Assembly: GCF_923081025.1 (NCBI RefSeq)
Contig: NZ_CAKLPZ010000001.1
Span: 124,001 to 188,000 of the forward strand
Source of the DNA: Neolewinella maritima
GTDB lineage: Bacteria; Bacteroidota; Bacteroidia; Chitinophagales; Saprospiraceae
Length of the DNA: 64,000 nucleotides
Reading direction: 5' to 3'
This document shows positions 16,467 through 25,078 of the stretch, piece by piece (the stretch's first letter is position 1; every line of letters starts with the position of its first letter). The notes under the pieces were generated by a model, which was not told the origin of the DNA, made no database searches, and saw only the letters and a list, made by a program, of their open reading frames with translations. The position numbers and the translations under genes are program-made.

Positions 16467-17618
16467 AACATAAAGTTCCCCCTTAAGCAGCCCCCGGCTG
16501 ATCACGATCTTCTGCACCTCACTCGTGCCCTCGTAGATCTGCGTGATCTTGGCGTCCCGCATGAGCCGCTCGACGTGGTACTCCTTGACGAAGCCGTAGC
16601 CCCCGTGCACCTGCACCGCCTCTACGGTATGCTTCATGGCTACGGAGCTGGCGAACAGCTTGGCCATGGCGCCGGCCTGATTGTAGTCCAGATCGGCATC
16701 CTTGAGCCAGGCCGCGCGGTAGACCAGCATCTTGGCCGCCTCGATGTCCGTAGCCATATCGGCCAGCTTGAAGGCGATGGCCTGGTGGTCGGAGATGGCC
16801 TTGCCGAAGGCGACGCGCTCCTTGGAGTAGGCCGTAGCCAGCTCGTAGGCACCACCGGCGATACCGAGGGCCTGGGCCGCGATGCCGATGCGGCCGCCGG
16901 AGAGGGTTTTCATGGCGAACTTGAAGCCGCTGCCGTCCTTACCCAGCAGGTTCTCCTTGGGCACCTTCACGTCGTTGTACATGATGGTGTGGGTGTCGCT
17001 GGAGCGGATGCCGAGCTTGTCTTCCTTGGCGCCGATCTCTACGCCGTCCCAGCTGGTCTCGACGATAAAGCAGTTGATGCCGCGGTGGCCGGCGTCGGGA
17101 TTGCTCTGCGCGATCACCAGGTGCACGCTGCTCGTGCCGCCGCTCGTGATCCAGTTCTTGGTGCCGTTGAGCAGGTAGTGGTCGCCCATGTCGACGGCCG
17201 TGGTACGCTGATGGGTGGCATCGCTGCCGGCCTCGGGCTCGCTCAAACAGAAGCTGCCGATCCACTCGCCGGTGGCCAGTTTGGTCAGGTACTTCTGCTT
17301 CTGCTCCTCGCTGCCGTAGGTCTCCAGGCCGTAGCAGACCAGGCTGTTGTTGACCGACATGATCACGGAGGTCGAGTTATCTACCTTCGAGATCTCCTCG
17401 AGGGCGATGATGTAGCTCAGGTTGTCCAGACCGCTGCCGCCGTATTCGGGGCTCACCGTCATGCCCATGAAGCCCAGCTCGCCGAGCTGCTTGATCTGCT
17501 CGGTGGGGTACTCCATGGTCCGGTCGCGGTCGATCACGCCGGGCAGACACACCTGCTGGGCAAAATCACGGGCGGCCTCGCGCACGGCGAGTTGTTCTTC
17601 GGTAAGGGTAAAGTTCAT
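16464..17618 (-). CDS. Acyl-CoA dehydrogenase (short/branched-chain type)
   Basis: A 384-aa FAD enzyme that makes the alpha-beta double bond of an acyl-CoA and passes electrons to ETF. The family segments are FCLSEPEAGSDA (about 127-138), WITSGG, and IYEGTSEVQK near the C-terminus, where Glu363 is the catalytic base position used by short-chain and isovaleryl/branched-chain members. Length is standard. It may act with the acyl-CoA ligase (10161) and the E2 subunit (23677) in fatty or branched-chain acid breakdown, although the genes are not adjacent. A perfect -7 box TAATTTTG lies 20 nt before the start. Its stop codon is part of a repeat array. Confidence 0.93.
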   Translation of the reverse strand: MNFTLTEEQLAVREAARDFAQQVCLPGVIDRDRTMEYPTEQIKQLGELGFMGMTVSPEYGGSGLDNLSYIIALEEISKVDNSTSVIMSVNNSLVCYGLETYGSEEQKQKYLTKLATGEWIGSFCLSEPEAGSDATHQRTTAVDMGDHYLLNGTKNWITSGGTSSVHLVIAQSNPDAGHRGINCFIVETSWDGVEIGAKEDKLGIRSSDTHTIMYNDVKVPKENLLGKDGSGFKFAMKTLSGGRIGIAAQALGIAGGAYELATAYSKERVAFGKAISDHQAIAFKLADMATDIEAAKMLVYRAAWLKDADLDYNQAGAMAKLFASSVAMKHTVEAVQVHGGYGFVKEYHVERLMRDAKITQIYEGTSEVQKIVISRGLLKGELYV

Positions 17619-17638
17619 GATCGTTAGGCTTTAGCTTG

Positions 17639-17646
17639 CAAAATTA
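17639..17646 (-). promoter_or_regulatory. Bacteroidota -7 box TAATTTTG (perfect)
   Basis: Exact match to TAnnTTTG, 20 nt before ATG 17618 of the acyl-CoA dehydrogenase. Confidence 0.6.
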
Positions 17647-17670
17647 GCGAAAATTCGCTAGGTGTCCCGT

Positions 17671-17689
17671 CGGGCGCGCACGCAGGTGC
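17671..17689 (-). repeat. GCACCTGCG dispersed repeat copy
   Basis: Minus strand reads GCACCTGCGTGCGCGCCCG after TT, 25 bp upstream of the -7 box of the acyl-CoA dehydrogenase gene. Confidence 0.65.
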
Positions 17690-17696
17690 AATGCAA

Positions 17697-20600
17697 CTAC
17701 TGCCGCAGGAATCGCAGCGCTACCGCACCCACGTCACTGGACGCAATGACCTGCAGGATGTACATCCCCAGCGGCAGCGACCGTACGTCGATGGGTACGA
17801 ACGACTCCCCGGCCGGCAGCGATCTACTGATCACGGTACCCAGTCGCTGTCCGCTGGAATTATAGATCCCTATGGTCACCGGTCCCGCCTCCTGCATGCG
17901 GATCCGTACCGTAGCCCGGTCGAGAACGGGATTCGGACGCAGTGCGATGGACAGGCTAGGATCGGACGGCCGCCTCGAGCCCGCCGCCTTGTTCCCATTC
18001 GGTAACAGCGGCGTACCCGCACCGGCGGCAAACCACTGCTGCCCGAGCGCATTGTCCGACGTAGGATGCCGCAGCGCGATGGTGCGGTCGTCGCCGGTGA
18101 AGTCGGTCGGCCAGGGGGCGGCATCGGTGTAGTACACCTCGTCCTGCAGCTGACCGCCAGCGTCGTACAGCCGCACGGCATCTCCCTGACCGGACAAGCC
18201 GAACTCCAGATCACCGACTACCTCCGATACGGAAGGATACTGGGTCGTAAAGCGTGCCACATCCTGGGCGATAAGCAGGTAGCCCTGCGGTGCAAGACTG
18301 CTACCCGTGGGGAGCCGGAAGCTGTGGCTGTCGTCGTTATCCTTTACTTCCCAATCGCTCAGGTCCAGGGTGGCGGAGCCGGGATTGTACAGCTCGATCC
18401 AGTCGCCGCTATCTGCAGCATCCGCCGAGGCGTAGTGGATCTCATTGATGACGACCATCGACTTGGTCTCCGCGACCGCCTCGAATACCGGGACTACCGT
18501 TAGCGCTTGATTGGGGTTTAGCACGAGTACGGGGTCGGAAGAAAAGACATCCCCCGTCCAGTGGCGGAAGGTGTAGCCGGTGCGCGCTACGGCCGTGAGC
18601 CGCACGGGTACGTCCTCGAAGTAATCGCCCGTCCAGTCGCCTTCGGTGATGGTCAGGGTGTTGAGCCGGACGTAGCCACCTTCGGGAGTAGCATTTTGTA
18701 GGTGGAGCGGGTGGTAGGCGGGCAGGTTAAAGTAGTCCAGCAAATGGCGCTTCATGACGGCTGGCCGCCGGGTGGCGTAGTCCTTCATGCGGTCGAGCCG
18801 ATCGGTCCACGTGCTGAAATCCTTGTTCCAGCGGGCGAAGTGCTGCGGCATCTCCGGCGCGATGGCGGCGGCCAGGGTATCGATATGCTGATGTACGCGT
18901 TCGGGTAGCAGCCGGCTGTTCATCTCGTCGGCAAAACGGTTGATGAGCTGATGGCGGAAGTTCTCGTTGGCCAGCGTGGCGCGCAGGAGCGTACTGGCGT
19001 AGTACTGTCCGCGCCAGCCGCTAGACTCCGCTTCGAGGGCTCGGTACAGGGAGTTGTTGGTGTAGTCCGTACTGGTAGACAGGCCGAAGCCAAAGTCGGT
19101 ATCGAACAGGATCCACCGCCAGCGGCCGCCGTCCGGCCGCCAGAATTTGTTGTTGTTGGCCGGCCAGTCCGTATTGTTGAAGTAGATCTGCACGACGTGG
19201 TAGAGGATGAAGTTGGCCACGTCGACTTCGCCGGCTACGTACTGGTAGTGCTCCGGGTCCTCCAGCGTGTGATTCTGTACGTAGTCGATCAGGGTGTCGT
19301 AGCCCGACCGCTGCCCGTGCACCACGTCACCCCCCAGTTCCAGTAGGTTGATCTCATCGGTGGGGTAGCCGCTGCGGCTGGCCAGGTAGTGCTCGTTGAC
19401 CTTTTCGCGCAGGTTGTACAGCCCCCAGTAGCTGCCGTTGAGGTAGGTGGCTACGGGACGGTAGGCCAGGGTCTCCAGATCGGCGTTGCGGTACAACCCG
19501 GCTATGGCGGCGTCGCGGAGCATGGTGTTCATCCAGTCGTTGCCGGAGTTGCGCAGGACGACCGACTGATAGTCCTCGTACGGCCGGTCGGGAAACAGGG
19601 GATAATCGATCGCACTGTCTCCGTACGCCCCGCGGGCGAAGAGGGAGAGGGAGCGCTGGGACTGCGCGCGGCTCCAGCCCCCGAAGATCTTCAGGCCGGC
19701 ATTCAGGTCAGTGCCCCCGCTCCCGTCCGCATCCCGGAAGGCGAACTGCACGGGGCGCTCCCAGTCCTGCCAGATATTGGCCCCGAAGTAAGGATAGTCG
19801 CCGTGCCGACCCGGACCAAGCACGTAGATCCCCCGTTCGTTGCTGAACAGATTATCCGGATCGGTGACCAGGGAGACGGTCGGCAGGGTGTGGGACGCGC
19901 CGATCAGGTAGGTCTGGCTGTAGGTAGCGGAGGGCAGACGATCACTACCGAATACGGCGGCGCGCACGACCGTCGTCTGCTCAATCGCAAGCGGCCCCTC
20001 GTAGCGTGGGGAAGTGGCCGTGGGCGTAGTGGCATCAGTCGTGTAGCGAATTTCGCGACCCGGTCCGGCACCGCTCAGGATGAGGCTGAAGGGGGTGGTC
20101 GGACCGCCGGGCCGGGAGAAACTCACCCGGTCGGTGATGGTGCCCAGGTAGGCCGGGGTAGTGTTGGCGGCACCCGGCGTGGGCGTAGCGAAGAAGACCG
20201 TAGCGTTTAGCTGATTCGGCGGTCGCCCAGTGGAGGTGCCGGTGGGGGCGGGCGGACAGCTCAGTTGATTCACCAGCCGGCCGGCCGCATCGTAGAGGTA
20301 GAGCTGCTCCCCCGCGGAGGAGAGCGAGAAGTTGGTGTGGCGACTTCGCTCGGCGTACTCCAGGACCGGCAGGGGGGTAAACCCGGCAGCGGCGGGAGTG
20401 GGCAGGAAGGCGGTGAGCAGGGGCAGGGCGTACAGGTCCGGCGACCGTGTGTCCCGATTGTGTACCTGTACGGCCAGTACGTTATCGCCTTCCCGGAGGA
20501 GCCCGGCGTAGTCAGCGATCGGAAAGCTGGGCGGCCGGCGGCCCTGGGGGAATTGGGGTTCAGCGTTGCGGGCGGCGCGGTCCTGGTAGTCCGGCCGGTC

Positions 20601-21236
20601 CCCGTAGAGTCCCGCGCGGGCTATTTCTACGCCGTTGAGGTAGGCGACGAAGGCGTCGTCGTAGTCTATATCCAGGACCAGTCCGCGGATCGCTGCCGTA
20701 TCACTCACCTGGAAGCGGGCACGCAGGAACACCGTCTGGGTACCGCGAAGTAGTAGGGTTTGCAACTCACCGCTGCCGTAGCCCAGAGGGGTAGCTCCGC
20801 CAGTCCAGTCTGTATCGTCGTAGGTGGTACCCGTCCAGTCCGACGCTGCGACCGTACTGTCGGGCAGCACGTAGCGTACCGCATCGCCCACGGTGAGCAG
20901 TGCGTGGGGGTAGCTGGGGGTGGGCCGGTCCTTGCCCGAGGCCCACAGCATCAGGTAGCCGCCGGCGGGCAGGGTGCCATCCTGGAATACCCACTTGCGG
21001 GGTCGGTCCGCCCGATCGGTCACGGACCAGCCGGTGAGGTCGACGGGCGCGGGGCCGACGTTGTAGAGCTCGAACCAGTCGGGAAAGCTGCCGTCCTCGT
21101 CGGGTAGACTGGTGTTGGCCAGCGAGGCTTCGTTGAGGTAGACCTGTCCGTATACTGTTGCCGTAGCTAGCCATAGGACCAGCAGCACCGCTCCGGGGCG
21201 GAAGGAAAACGAGGGGATGGATAAACCGGTGTACAC
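17697..21236 (-). CDS. Large secreted CotH-like protein with lamin-tail domains and T9SS sorting domain
   Basis: An 1179-aa exported protein. Order of domains: signal peptide (to about 30, ending TVYGQ); lamin-tail domain (about 31-110, WFELYNVG, DLTGWSVTD); a galactose-binding-like beta domain (about 115-240, VFLRARF, VAYLNGVEIA); chitobiase C-terminal-like domain (about 375-445, REIRYTTDATTPT); CotH region (about 455-850, LKIFGGWSRAQSQRS, RNSGNDWMNT, YWGLYNLREK, FDTDFGFG); an InlB-like beta repeat (about 875-930, TGYTFRHWTG); second lamin-tail domain (about 935-1035, WIELYNPG); and a T9SS domain (about 1095-1179). CotH relatives are atypical kinases; whether this one phosphorylates is unproved. 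GTG 21236 is the start, with TACCTTAG 6 nt before it. Confidence 0.9.
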   Translation of the reverse strand: MYTGLSIPSFSFRPGAVLLVLWLATATVYGQVYLNEASLANTSLPDEDGSFPDWFELYNVGPAPVDLTGWSVTDRADRPRKWVFQDGTLPAGGYLMLWASGKDRPTPSYPHALLTVGDAVRYVLPDSTVAASDWTGTTYDDTDWTGGATPLGYGSGELQTLLLRGTQTVFLRARFQVSDTAAIRGLVLDIDYDDAFVAYLNGVEIARAGLYGDRPDYQDRAARNAEPQFPQGRRPPSFPIADYAGLLREGDNVLAVQVHNRDTRSPDLYALPLLTAFLPTPAAAGFTPLPVLEYAERSRHTNFSLSSAGEQLYLYDAAGRLVNQLSCPPAPTGTSTGRPPNQLNATVFFATPTPGAANTTPAYLGTITDRVSFSRPGGPTTPFSLILSGAGPGREIRYTTDATTPTATSPRYEGPLAIEQTTVVRAAVFGSDRLPSATYSQTYLIGASHTLPTVSLVTDPDNLFSNERGIYVLGPGRHGDYPYFGANIWQDWERPVQFAFRDADGSGGTDLNAGLKIFGGWSRAQSQRSLSLFARGAYGDSAIDYPLFPDRPYEDYQSVVLRNSGNDWMNTMLRDAAIAGLYRNADLETLAYRPVATYLNGSYWGLYNLREKVNEHYLASRSGYPTDEINLLELGGDVVHGQRSGYDTLIDYVQNHTLEDPEHYQYVAGEVDVANFILYHVVQIYFNNTDWPANNNKFWRPDGGRWRWILFDTDFGFGLSTSTDYTNNSLYRALEAESSGWRGQYYASTLLRATLANENFRHQLINRFADEMNSRLLPERVHQHIDTLAAAIAPEMPQHFARWNKDFSTWTDRLDRMKDYATRRPAVMKRHLLDYFNLPAYHPLHLQNATPEGGYVRLNTLTITEGDWTGDYFEDVPVRLTAVARTGYTFRHWTGDVFSSDPVLVLNPNQALTVVPVFEAVAETKSMVVINEIHYASADAADSGDWIELYNPGSATLDLSDWEVKDNDDSHSFRLPTGSSLAPQGYLLIAQDVARFTTQYPSVSEVVGDLEFGLSGQGDAVRLYDAGGQLQDEVYYTDAAPWPTDFTGDDRTIALRHPTSDNALGQQWFAAGAGTPLLPNGNKAAGSRRPSDPSLSIALRPNPVLDRATVRIRMQEAGPVTIGIYNSSGQRLGTVISRSLPAGESFVPIDVRSLPLGMYILQVIASSDVGAVALRFLRQ

Positions 21237-21242
21237 GACGGG

Positions 21243-21250
21243 CTAAGGTA
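21243..21250 (-). promoter_or_regulatory. -7-like box TACCTTAG
   Basis: Six nt before GTG 21236; supports GTG as the start of the CotH-like gene. Confidence 0.4.
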
Positions 21251-21285
21251 CGTACCGAACGAAGTGCGCGGATGGCGGCTGGCTT

Positions 21286-21303
21286 GCACCTGCGGCCGCG
21301 GCG
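21286..21303 (+). repeat. GCACCTGCG dispersed repeat copy
   Basis: GCACCTGCGGCCGCGGCG after TT, 45 bp before the AlkB-like start and between divergent genes. Confidence 0.7.
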
Positions 21304-21335
21304 AATCCCTGTAGTGCCGTACAGCGGTAAACCGC

Positions 21336-21343
21336 TATATTTA
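21336..21343 (+). promoter_or_regulatory. Bacteroidota -7 box TATATTTA
   Basis: One mismatch to TAnnTTTG, 5 nt before ATG 21349. Confidence 0.5.
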
Positions 21344-21348
21344 CTACC

Positions 21349-22365
21349 ATGTGGAAAGACTATAAATACCTGTTCGCCTACCTGCTGCCGCTGGCCGGTT
21401 TCCTGGGGGTACACCTGGGCGGGGCCTGGTCGCCGGGCAGCATCTACGTGGCCTTCGTGCTGCTGCCGCTGCTGGAACTGGTGCTGCCCGCTAGTACGGA
21501 CAATCACCCGGAGGTGGAGGAGGACAGCCGCAGCGGCCGCCGCCTGTTCGACTGGCTGCTGTACCTGAACCTGCCGGTGCTGTACGGTACGGTAGGCTAC
21601 TTTCTGTACGTAGCTACTACACGCGATCTGTCGGGCTGGGAGACGGCCGGTATGGTCTGCAACGTCGGTCTGCTCGTAGGCTCCATCGGGATCAACGTGG
21701 CCCACGAGCTGGGGCACCGCTCCACGAAGGGCGAGCAGCGCCTGGCCCAGGCGCTGCTGCTGCCCGGCCTGTACATGCACTTTTTCATTGAGCACAACCG
21801 GGGCCACCACCGCCACGTGGCTACGCCGCTGGACCCCGCCACCAGCCGCCGCGACCAGACGGTCTACGCCTTCTGGCTGCGGAGTGTGACGCTGAGCTAC
21901 GTCGATGCCTGGCGACTGGACAAGCCGCTCATGTTCAAGTTCCAGCTGATCCAGCTGGCCTACCTGGCCGCGATCACGCTAGTGTTCGGCTGGCCGGGCT
22001 GCTGGCTGGCGATCGGGGCGGCGGTGTTCGGCTTCCTCATGCTGGAGACGGTCAACTACATCGAGCACTACGGCCTGCTGCGGCGGCAGAATGCGCAGGG
22101 AAGGTACGAGGCCGTGCTGCCCCAACACAGTTGGAACAGCGACCACGAGCTCGGCCGTATCCTGCTGTATGAACTGACGCGCCACAGCGACCACCACTTT
22201 AAGTCTACCCGCAAGTACCAGATCCTGCGCCGCTTCGACGAGAGCCCGCAGCTGCCCAGTGGCTACCCCGCCTGTATGCTGATGGCGCTGCTGCCCCCCG
22301 TGTGGTTCCGGGTGATGAACCCCCGGGTAGACCACTACACCGCCTACTCGAACCGCTCGGCGTAG
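21349..22365 (+). CDS. AlkB-like alkane 1-monooxygenase / membrane di-iron hydroxylase
   Basis: A 338-aa membrane enzyme with about six helices. The histidine boxes of the AlkB branch of the fatty acid desaturase superfamily are all present: HELGH (119-123), EHNRGHHRH (148-156), the NYIEHYGLLR segment (about 226-235) and RHSDHH (about 279-284). These ligate two irons that hydroxylate the end of an alkane or a similar hydrophobic chain, using electrons from rubredoxin. No rubredoxin or rubredoxin reductase gene is in the window, so substrate and electron donor are open. The 3' end overlaps the convergent lipoprotein gene by 22 bp. Confidence 0.88.
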   Translation: MWKDYKYLFAYLLPLAGFLGVHLGGAWSPGSIYVAFVLLPLLELVLPASTDNHPEVEEDSRSGRRLFDWLLYLNLPVLYGTVGYFLYVATTRDLSGWETAGMVCNVGLLVGSIGINVAHELGHRSTKGEQRLAQALLLPGLYMHFFIEHNRGHHRHVATPLDPATSRRDQTVYAFWLRSVTLSYVDAWRLDKPLMFKFQLIQLAYLAAITLVFGWPGCWLAIGAAVFGFLMLETVNYIEHYGLLRRQNAQGRYEAVLPQHSWNSDHELGRILLYELTRHSDHHFKSTRKYQILRRFDESPQLPSGYPACMLMALLPPVWFRVMNPRVDHYTAYSNRSA

Positions 22366-23045
22366 TCGGCCATCGGGATACGGCGGATCAGCTTGCCCGC
22401 TACGGTGCCCCCGGCACCGAGGTCTCGGTAGTATTCTACCAGCCCCAGCCCTTCGGCGTAGACCTCGTAGCCCGTGAAGGTGGGGGAGATATCCCCGAGG
22501 CGTGGGTCGCGCTGACTGACCTCCCCGGTCAGGCCGAACACGATGGCATCGCGGGGCTGGCCCATTACGGTGAGGGTAGTGTCTTTTTGGTAGGTGCGGT
22601 CCAGTGAGACGTAATTGGTGGCGTCCGGATTATCCGGTGGGGAGAAGCCGATGCGGTAGCCTACGGCCCGCCCGTCGTCGAGGTAGAAGGGGAAGGAACG
22701 GGGGTAGATGATGTCGGTCGTCACCCGCTTGCGCTCCCCGCTGAGGCTGGGGGGGAAGAGGAACAACTCTTCCAGCTCCACGCCCTCATTGGTGATGCGT
22801 TCGCGGGCCAGCTGTACGGGGGTCATGCCATCGGCGTACTGGGTGGCACTGAGGTAGAGGGCCGTATCGCGGTCTACGCCCAGAAAGTACCAGTACTCAG
22901 CGGGCTCATCGGTCAGCGTGCCCTTATTGGCGTACTCGTAGACTAGTCCGTCCGTAAGCTCCCGCACGGGGAAGTAGTAGTCGCGCACGTCCGCCTGCTG
23001 CGTACAGGACAGAAGGAGAAGCGGGAGGAGAAGGAGCTTGTACAT
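22344..23045 (-). CDS. Lipoprotein of unknown function
   Basis: A 233-aa lipoprotein; the signal peptide MYKLLLLPLLLLSC gives Cys14 as the lipidated residue. The mature part is beta-rich, starting DYYFPVREL and containing YEYANKG, WYFLGVDRD and YSLATQYADG-like strands typical of a Bacteroidota-restricted family whose function I do not know. ATG 23045 is chosen over 23096 because the signal peptide begins there. The last 22 bp overlap the convergent AlkB-like gene. It is 83 bp downstream of the methyltransferase and may share its transcript. Confidence 0.78.
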   Translation of the reverse strand: MYKLLLLPLLLLSCTQQADVRDYYFPVRELTDGLVYEYANKGTLTDEPAEYWYFLGVDRDTALYLSATQYADGMTPVQLARERITNEGVELEELFLFPPSLSGERKRVTTDIIYPRSFPFYLDDGRAVGYRIGFSPPDNPDATNYVSLDRTYQKDTTLTVMGQPRDAIVFGLTGEVSQRDPRLGDISPTFTGYEVYAEGLGLVEYYRDLGAGGTVAGKLIRRIPMADYAERFE

Positions 23046-23128
23046 ACTAATAGGGGCGAACGGGACGGAAGACGGGGACGAAACGCATAAATCCACCCAT
23101 TCAGTTCTTCGTGACCGGACAATTAACG

Positions 23129-23680
23129 CTACCTGCGGCAGTACAGCACCCAGGCCGGTGGCAGGTTCAGGTACACGCGCCGCGCCTCGACCGTACCGAA
23201 GGCGCGCTCGTAGTACGCCTTAGTCTTCAGGCTGTAGTGGACCTGGTTATAACAGCCACCGGGCCGAAGGTTGTCGCGGGCCGCCGTGACGATACGCTCG
23301 CCGAGCTCCCGGGGCAGGGCGGCAAAGGGGACGGCCGAGACGATGTGGTCGGCCCTATCGGCGCCGATCCGGTCCAGGTAGGCGCGGATGTGTTCGGCAC
23401 TGTCCTGGGCCACCACGAGCCGTGGGTCGCCGATGGCGCGCATGTCGTCGCAGAGGTCTTCGCTTACTTCGAAGGCGATCACCCGCCCCTCGGGGTGTAG
23501 CCGCTCGAGAATGTGCCGGGTGATGACGCCGTCGCCCGCCCCCAGTTCGACGATGGTGCGGGCGGTGGTCCAGTCGATCCGGTCGATGGCAGCCTTACAC
23601 AGGGCGGTACCGCTGCGGGTGATGGTGCCGGTGGTACCGATATTTTTCAGCCCTTCCAGAAGGAACGAGAAGGTGCTCAT
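23129..23680 (-). CDS. Class I SAM-dependent methyltransferase (phospholipid N-methyltransferase-like)
   Basis: A 183-aa enzyme. Residues about 40-60 hold SAM motif I (VELGAGDGVITRHIL), followed by the acidic FEVSEDL strand end and the AVPFAALP segment in place of a catalytic motif IV. The small size and the N-terminal helix resemble bacterial PmtA-type phospholipid methyltransferases and the related KsgA fold. Substrate is not certain. Its ATG overlaps the stop of the E2 gene (ATGA at 23677-23680), indicating translational coupling. The alternative is another small-molecule methyltransferase. Confidence 0.75.
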   Translation of the reverse strand: MSTFSFLLEGLKNIGTTGTITRSGTALCKAAIDRIDWTTARTIVELGAGDGVITRHILERLHPEGRVIAFEVSEDLCDDMRAIGDPRLVVAQDSAEHIRAYLDRIGADRADHIVSAVPFAALPRELGERIVTAARDNLRPGGCYNQVHYSLKTKAYYERAFGTVEARRVYLNLPPAWVLYCRR

Positions 23681-25023
23681 ACGTCGGAACGTTGGGCGTC
23701 GAAGGCCTCGAGGTAGTCCCCGATGCGGCGCAGGAAGGAGCCGCCCAGGAAGCCGTCTACTACCCGATGGTCGTAGCTCAGGCTCATGAACATCAGCTGG
23801 CGGATGGCGATCACGTCGCCGTATTCCGTTTCCAGTACGGCGGGCTTCTTGCGGATCGCGCCTACGGCGAGGATGGCCACCTGCGGCTGATTGATGATAG
23901 GGGTGCCCATGACGTTGCCGAAGGTGCCCACGTTGGTCACCGTAAAGGTGCCGTCCTGAATCTCATTGGGCTTGAGCTTATTGGCGCGGGCGCGGGCTGC
24001 GAGGTCGTTCACCTGCTTGCTTAGTCCCAGCAGATTGAGCTGGTCGGCGTTGCGGATCACGGGTACGATCAGGTTGCCACTGGGCAGGGCGGCAGCCATG
24101 CCGATATTGATGTCGTGCTTCTTGACGATGTGGTCGCCGTCGACCGAGACGTTCACCATCGGGAAGTCCTTGATGGCCTTGGCCACGGCTTCGATGAACA
24201 CGGGGGTGTAGGTGATCTTCTGCCCGTGCTGCTGTTGGAAGTCTTTTTTGACGCGCTCGCGCCAGTTGACCAGGTCCGTGACGTCTACCTCGATGAAGCT
24301 GGTGACGTGGGGGCTGGTGCGCTTCGACATGACCATATGGTCGGCGATGAGCTTGCGCATGCGGCCCATCTCGATGAGCTCGGAAGAACCGGAGGCAAGA
24401 CTGCCAGCTGGAGCGACAGGGGGGCGGGGGGGAAGGGTTGTCGCATGGAGTCCAGCCGTTGGTGCAGCCTTGCCAGGACCGGTTATGAAGCGATTGTCTC
24501 GCCGCTTCAGGTAAGCCTGTATGTCTTGTTTATTGACCCGGCCGCCGTTGCCCGTGCCGGGGATCTGGTCGAGCTCCGTCTGTCCGATGCCCTCCGTAGC
24601 TGCAATAGTACGCACCAGCGGCGAATAAAACCGCCCACTCTCCGAATTTTCTTCTTTTGCTGGCCCCGTAGCTGTGGTGGCCGCTGCGGGCTCCTTTGCG
24701 GGAGCGGAAGCGGCCGGTGGTGTTGGGGCCGGTTCTGGGTCAGCCGGAGCAACGGTCGGGGAGGCAGACACCGTAGCGCCGACCTCCGTTTCGATCAGGG
24801 CGATGACTTCGCCGACGGCCACGGTCTCGTCTACCCCGTAGCGGATCTCCGCGATGGTGCCGGCCACCGGGGCGGGCACCTCGCTATCGACCTTGTCGGT
24901 GGCGATCTCGAGTACGGTATCGTCTACTTCCACCGTATCGCCGACCTGCTTGGTCCAGTTCAGGATGGTCGCTTCGATGATGCTTTCGCCCATTTTGGGC
25001 ATGATGAGCTCGACGTGGGGCAT
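23677..25023 (-). CDS. 2-oxo acid dehydrogenase E2, dihydrolipoamide acyltransferase
   Basis: A 448-aa subunit. Residues 1-80 are a lipoyl domain with Lys44 in ATDKVDSEVP; an Ala/Pro/Thr-rich hinge follows (about 85-125); residues about 130-170 are the E1/E3-binding domain (SPLVRTIAATEG, GGRVNKQDI); the rest is the acyltransferase core ending in SYDHRVVDG with His419 and Asp423. It moves an acyl group from lipoate to CoA in pyruvate, 2-oxoglutarate or branched-chain complexes. E1 and E3 are not adjacent, as is common in Bacteroidota; the branched-chain type is likely but unproved. Its stop overlaps the downstream methyltransferase start. Confidence 0.93.
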   Translation of the reverse strand: MPHVELIMPKMGESIIEATILNWTKQVGDTVEVDDTVLEIATDKVDSEVPAPVAGTIAEIRYGVDETVAVGEVIALIETEVGATVSASPTVAPADPEPAPTPPAASAPAKEPAAATTATGPAKEENSESGRFYSPLVRTIAATEGIGQTELDQIPGTGNGGRVNKQDIQAYLKRRDNRFITGPGKAAPTAGLHATTLPPRPPVAPAGSLASGSSELIEMGRMRKLIADHMVMSKRTSPHVTSFIEVDVTDLVNWRERVKKDFQQQHGQKITYTPVFIEAVAKAIKDFPMVNVSVDGDHIVKKHDINIGMAAALPSGNLIVPVIRNADQLNLLGLSKQVNDLAARARANKLKPNEIQDGTFTVTNVGTFGNVMGTPIINQPQVAILAVGAIRKKPAVLETEYGDVIAIRQLMFMSLSYDHRVVDGFLGGSFLRRIGDYLEAFDAQRSDV

Positions 25024-25078
25024 GGTGGCGGTGTGGTGGTGGGTTAAACGTGGTTGGTCAGGGGGGGCGTGTGCAAAG

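Noticed and set aside
16575-17627. 350-codon plus-strand reading frame opposite the acyl-CoA dehydrogenase
   Set aside because: Antisense to a clear enzyme gene; low-information composition and no start signal.
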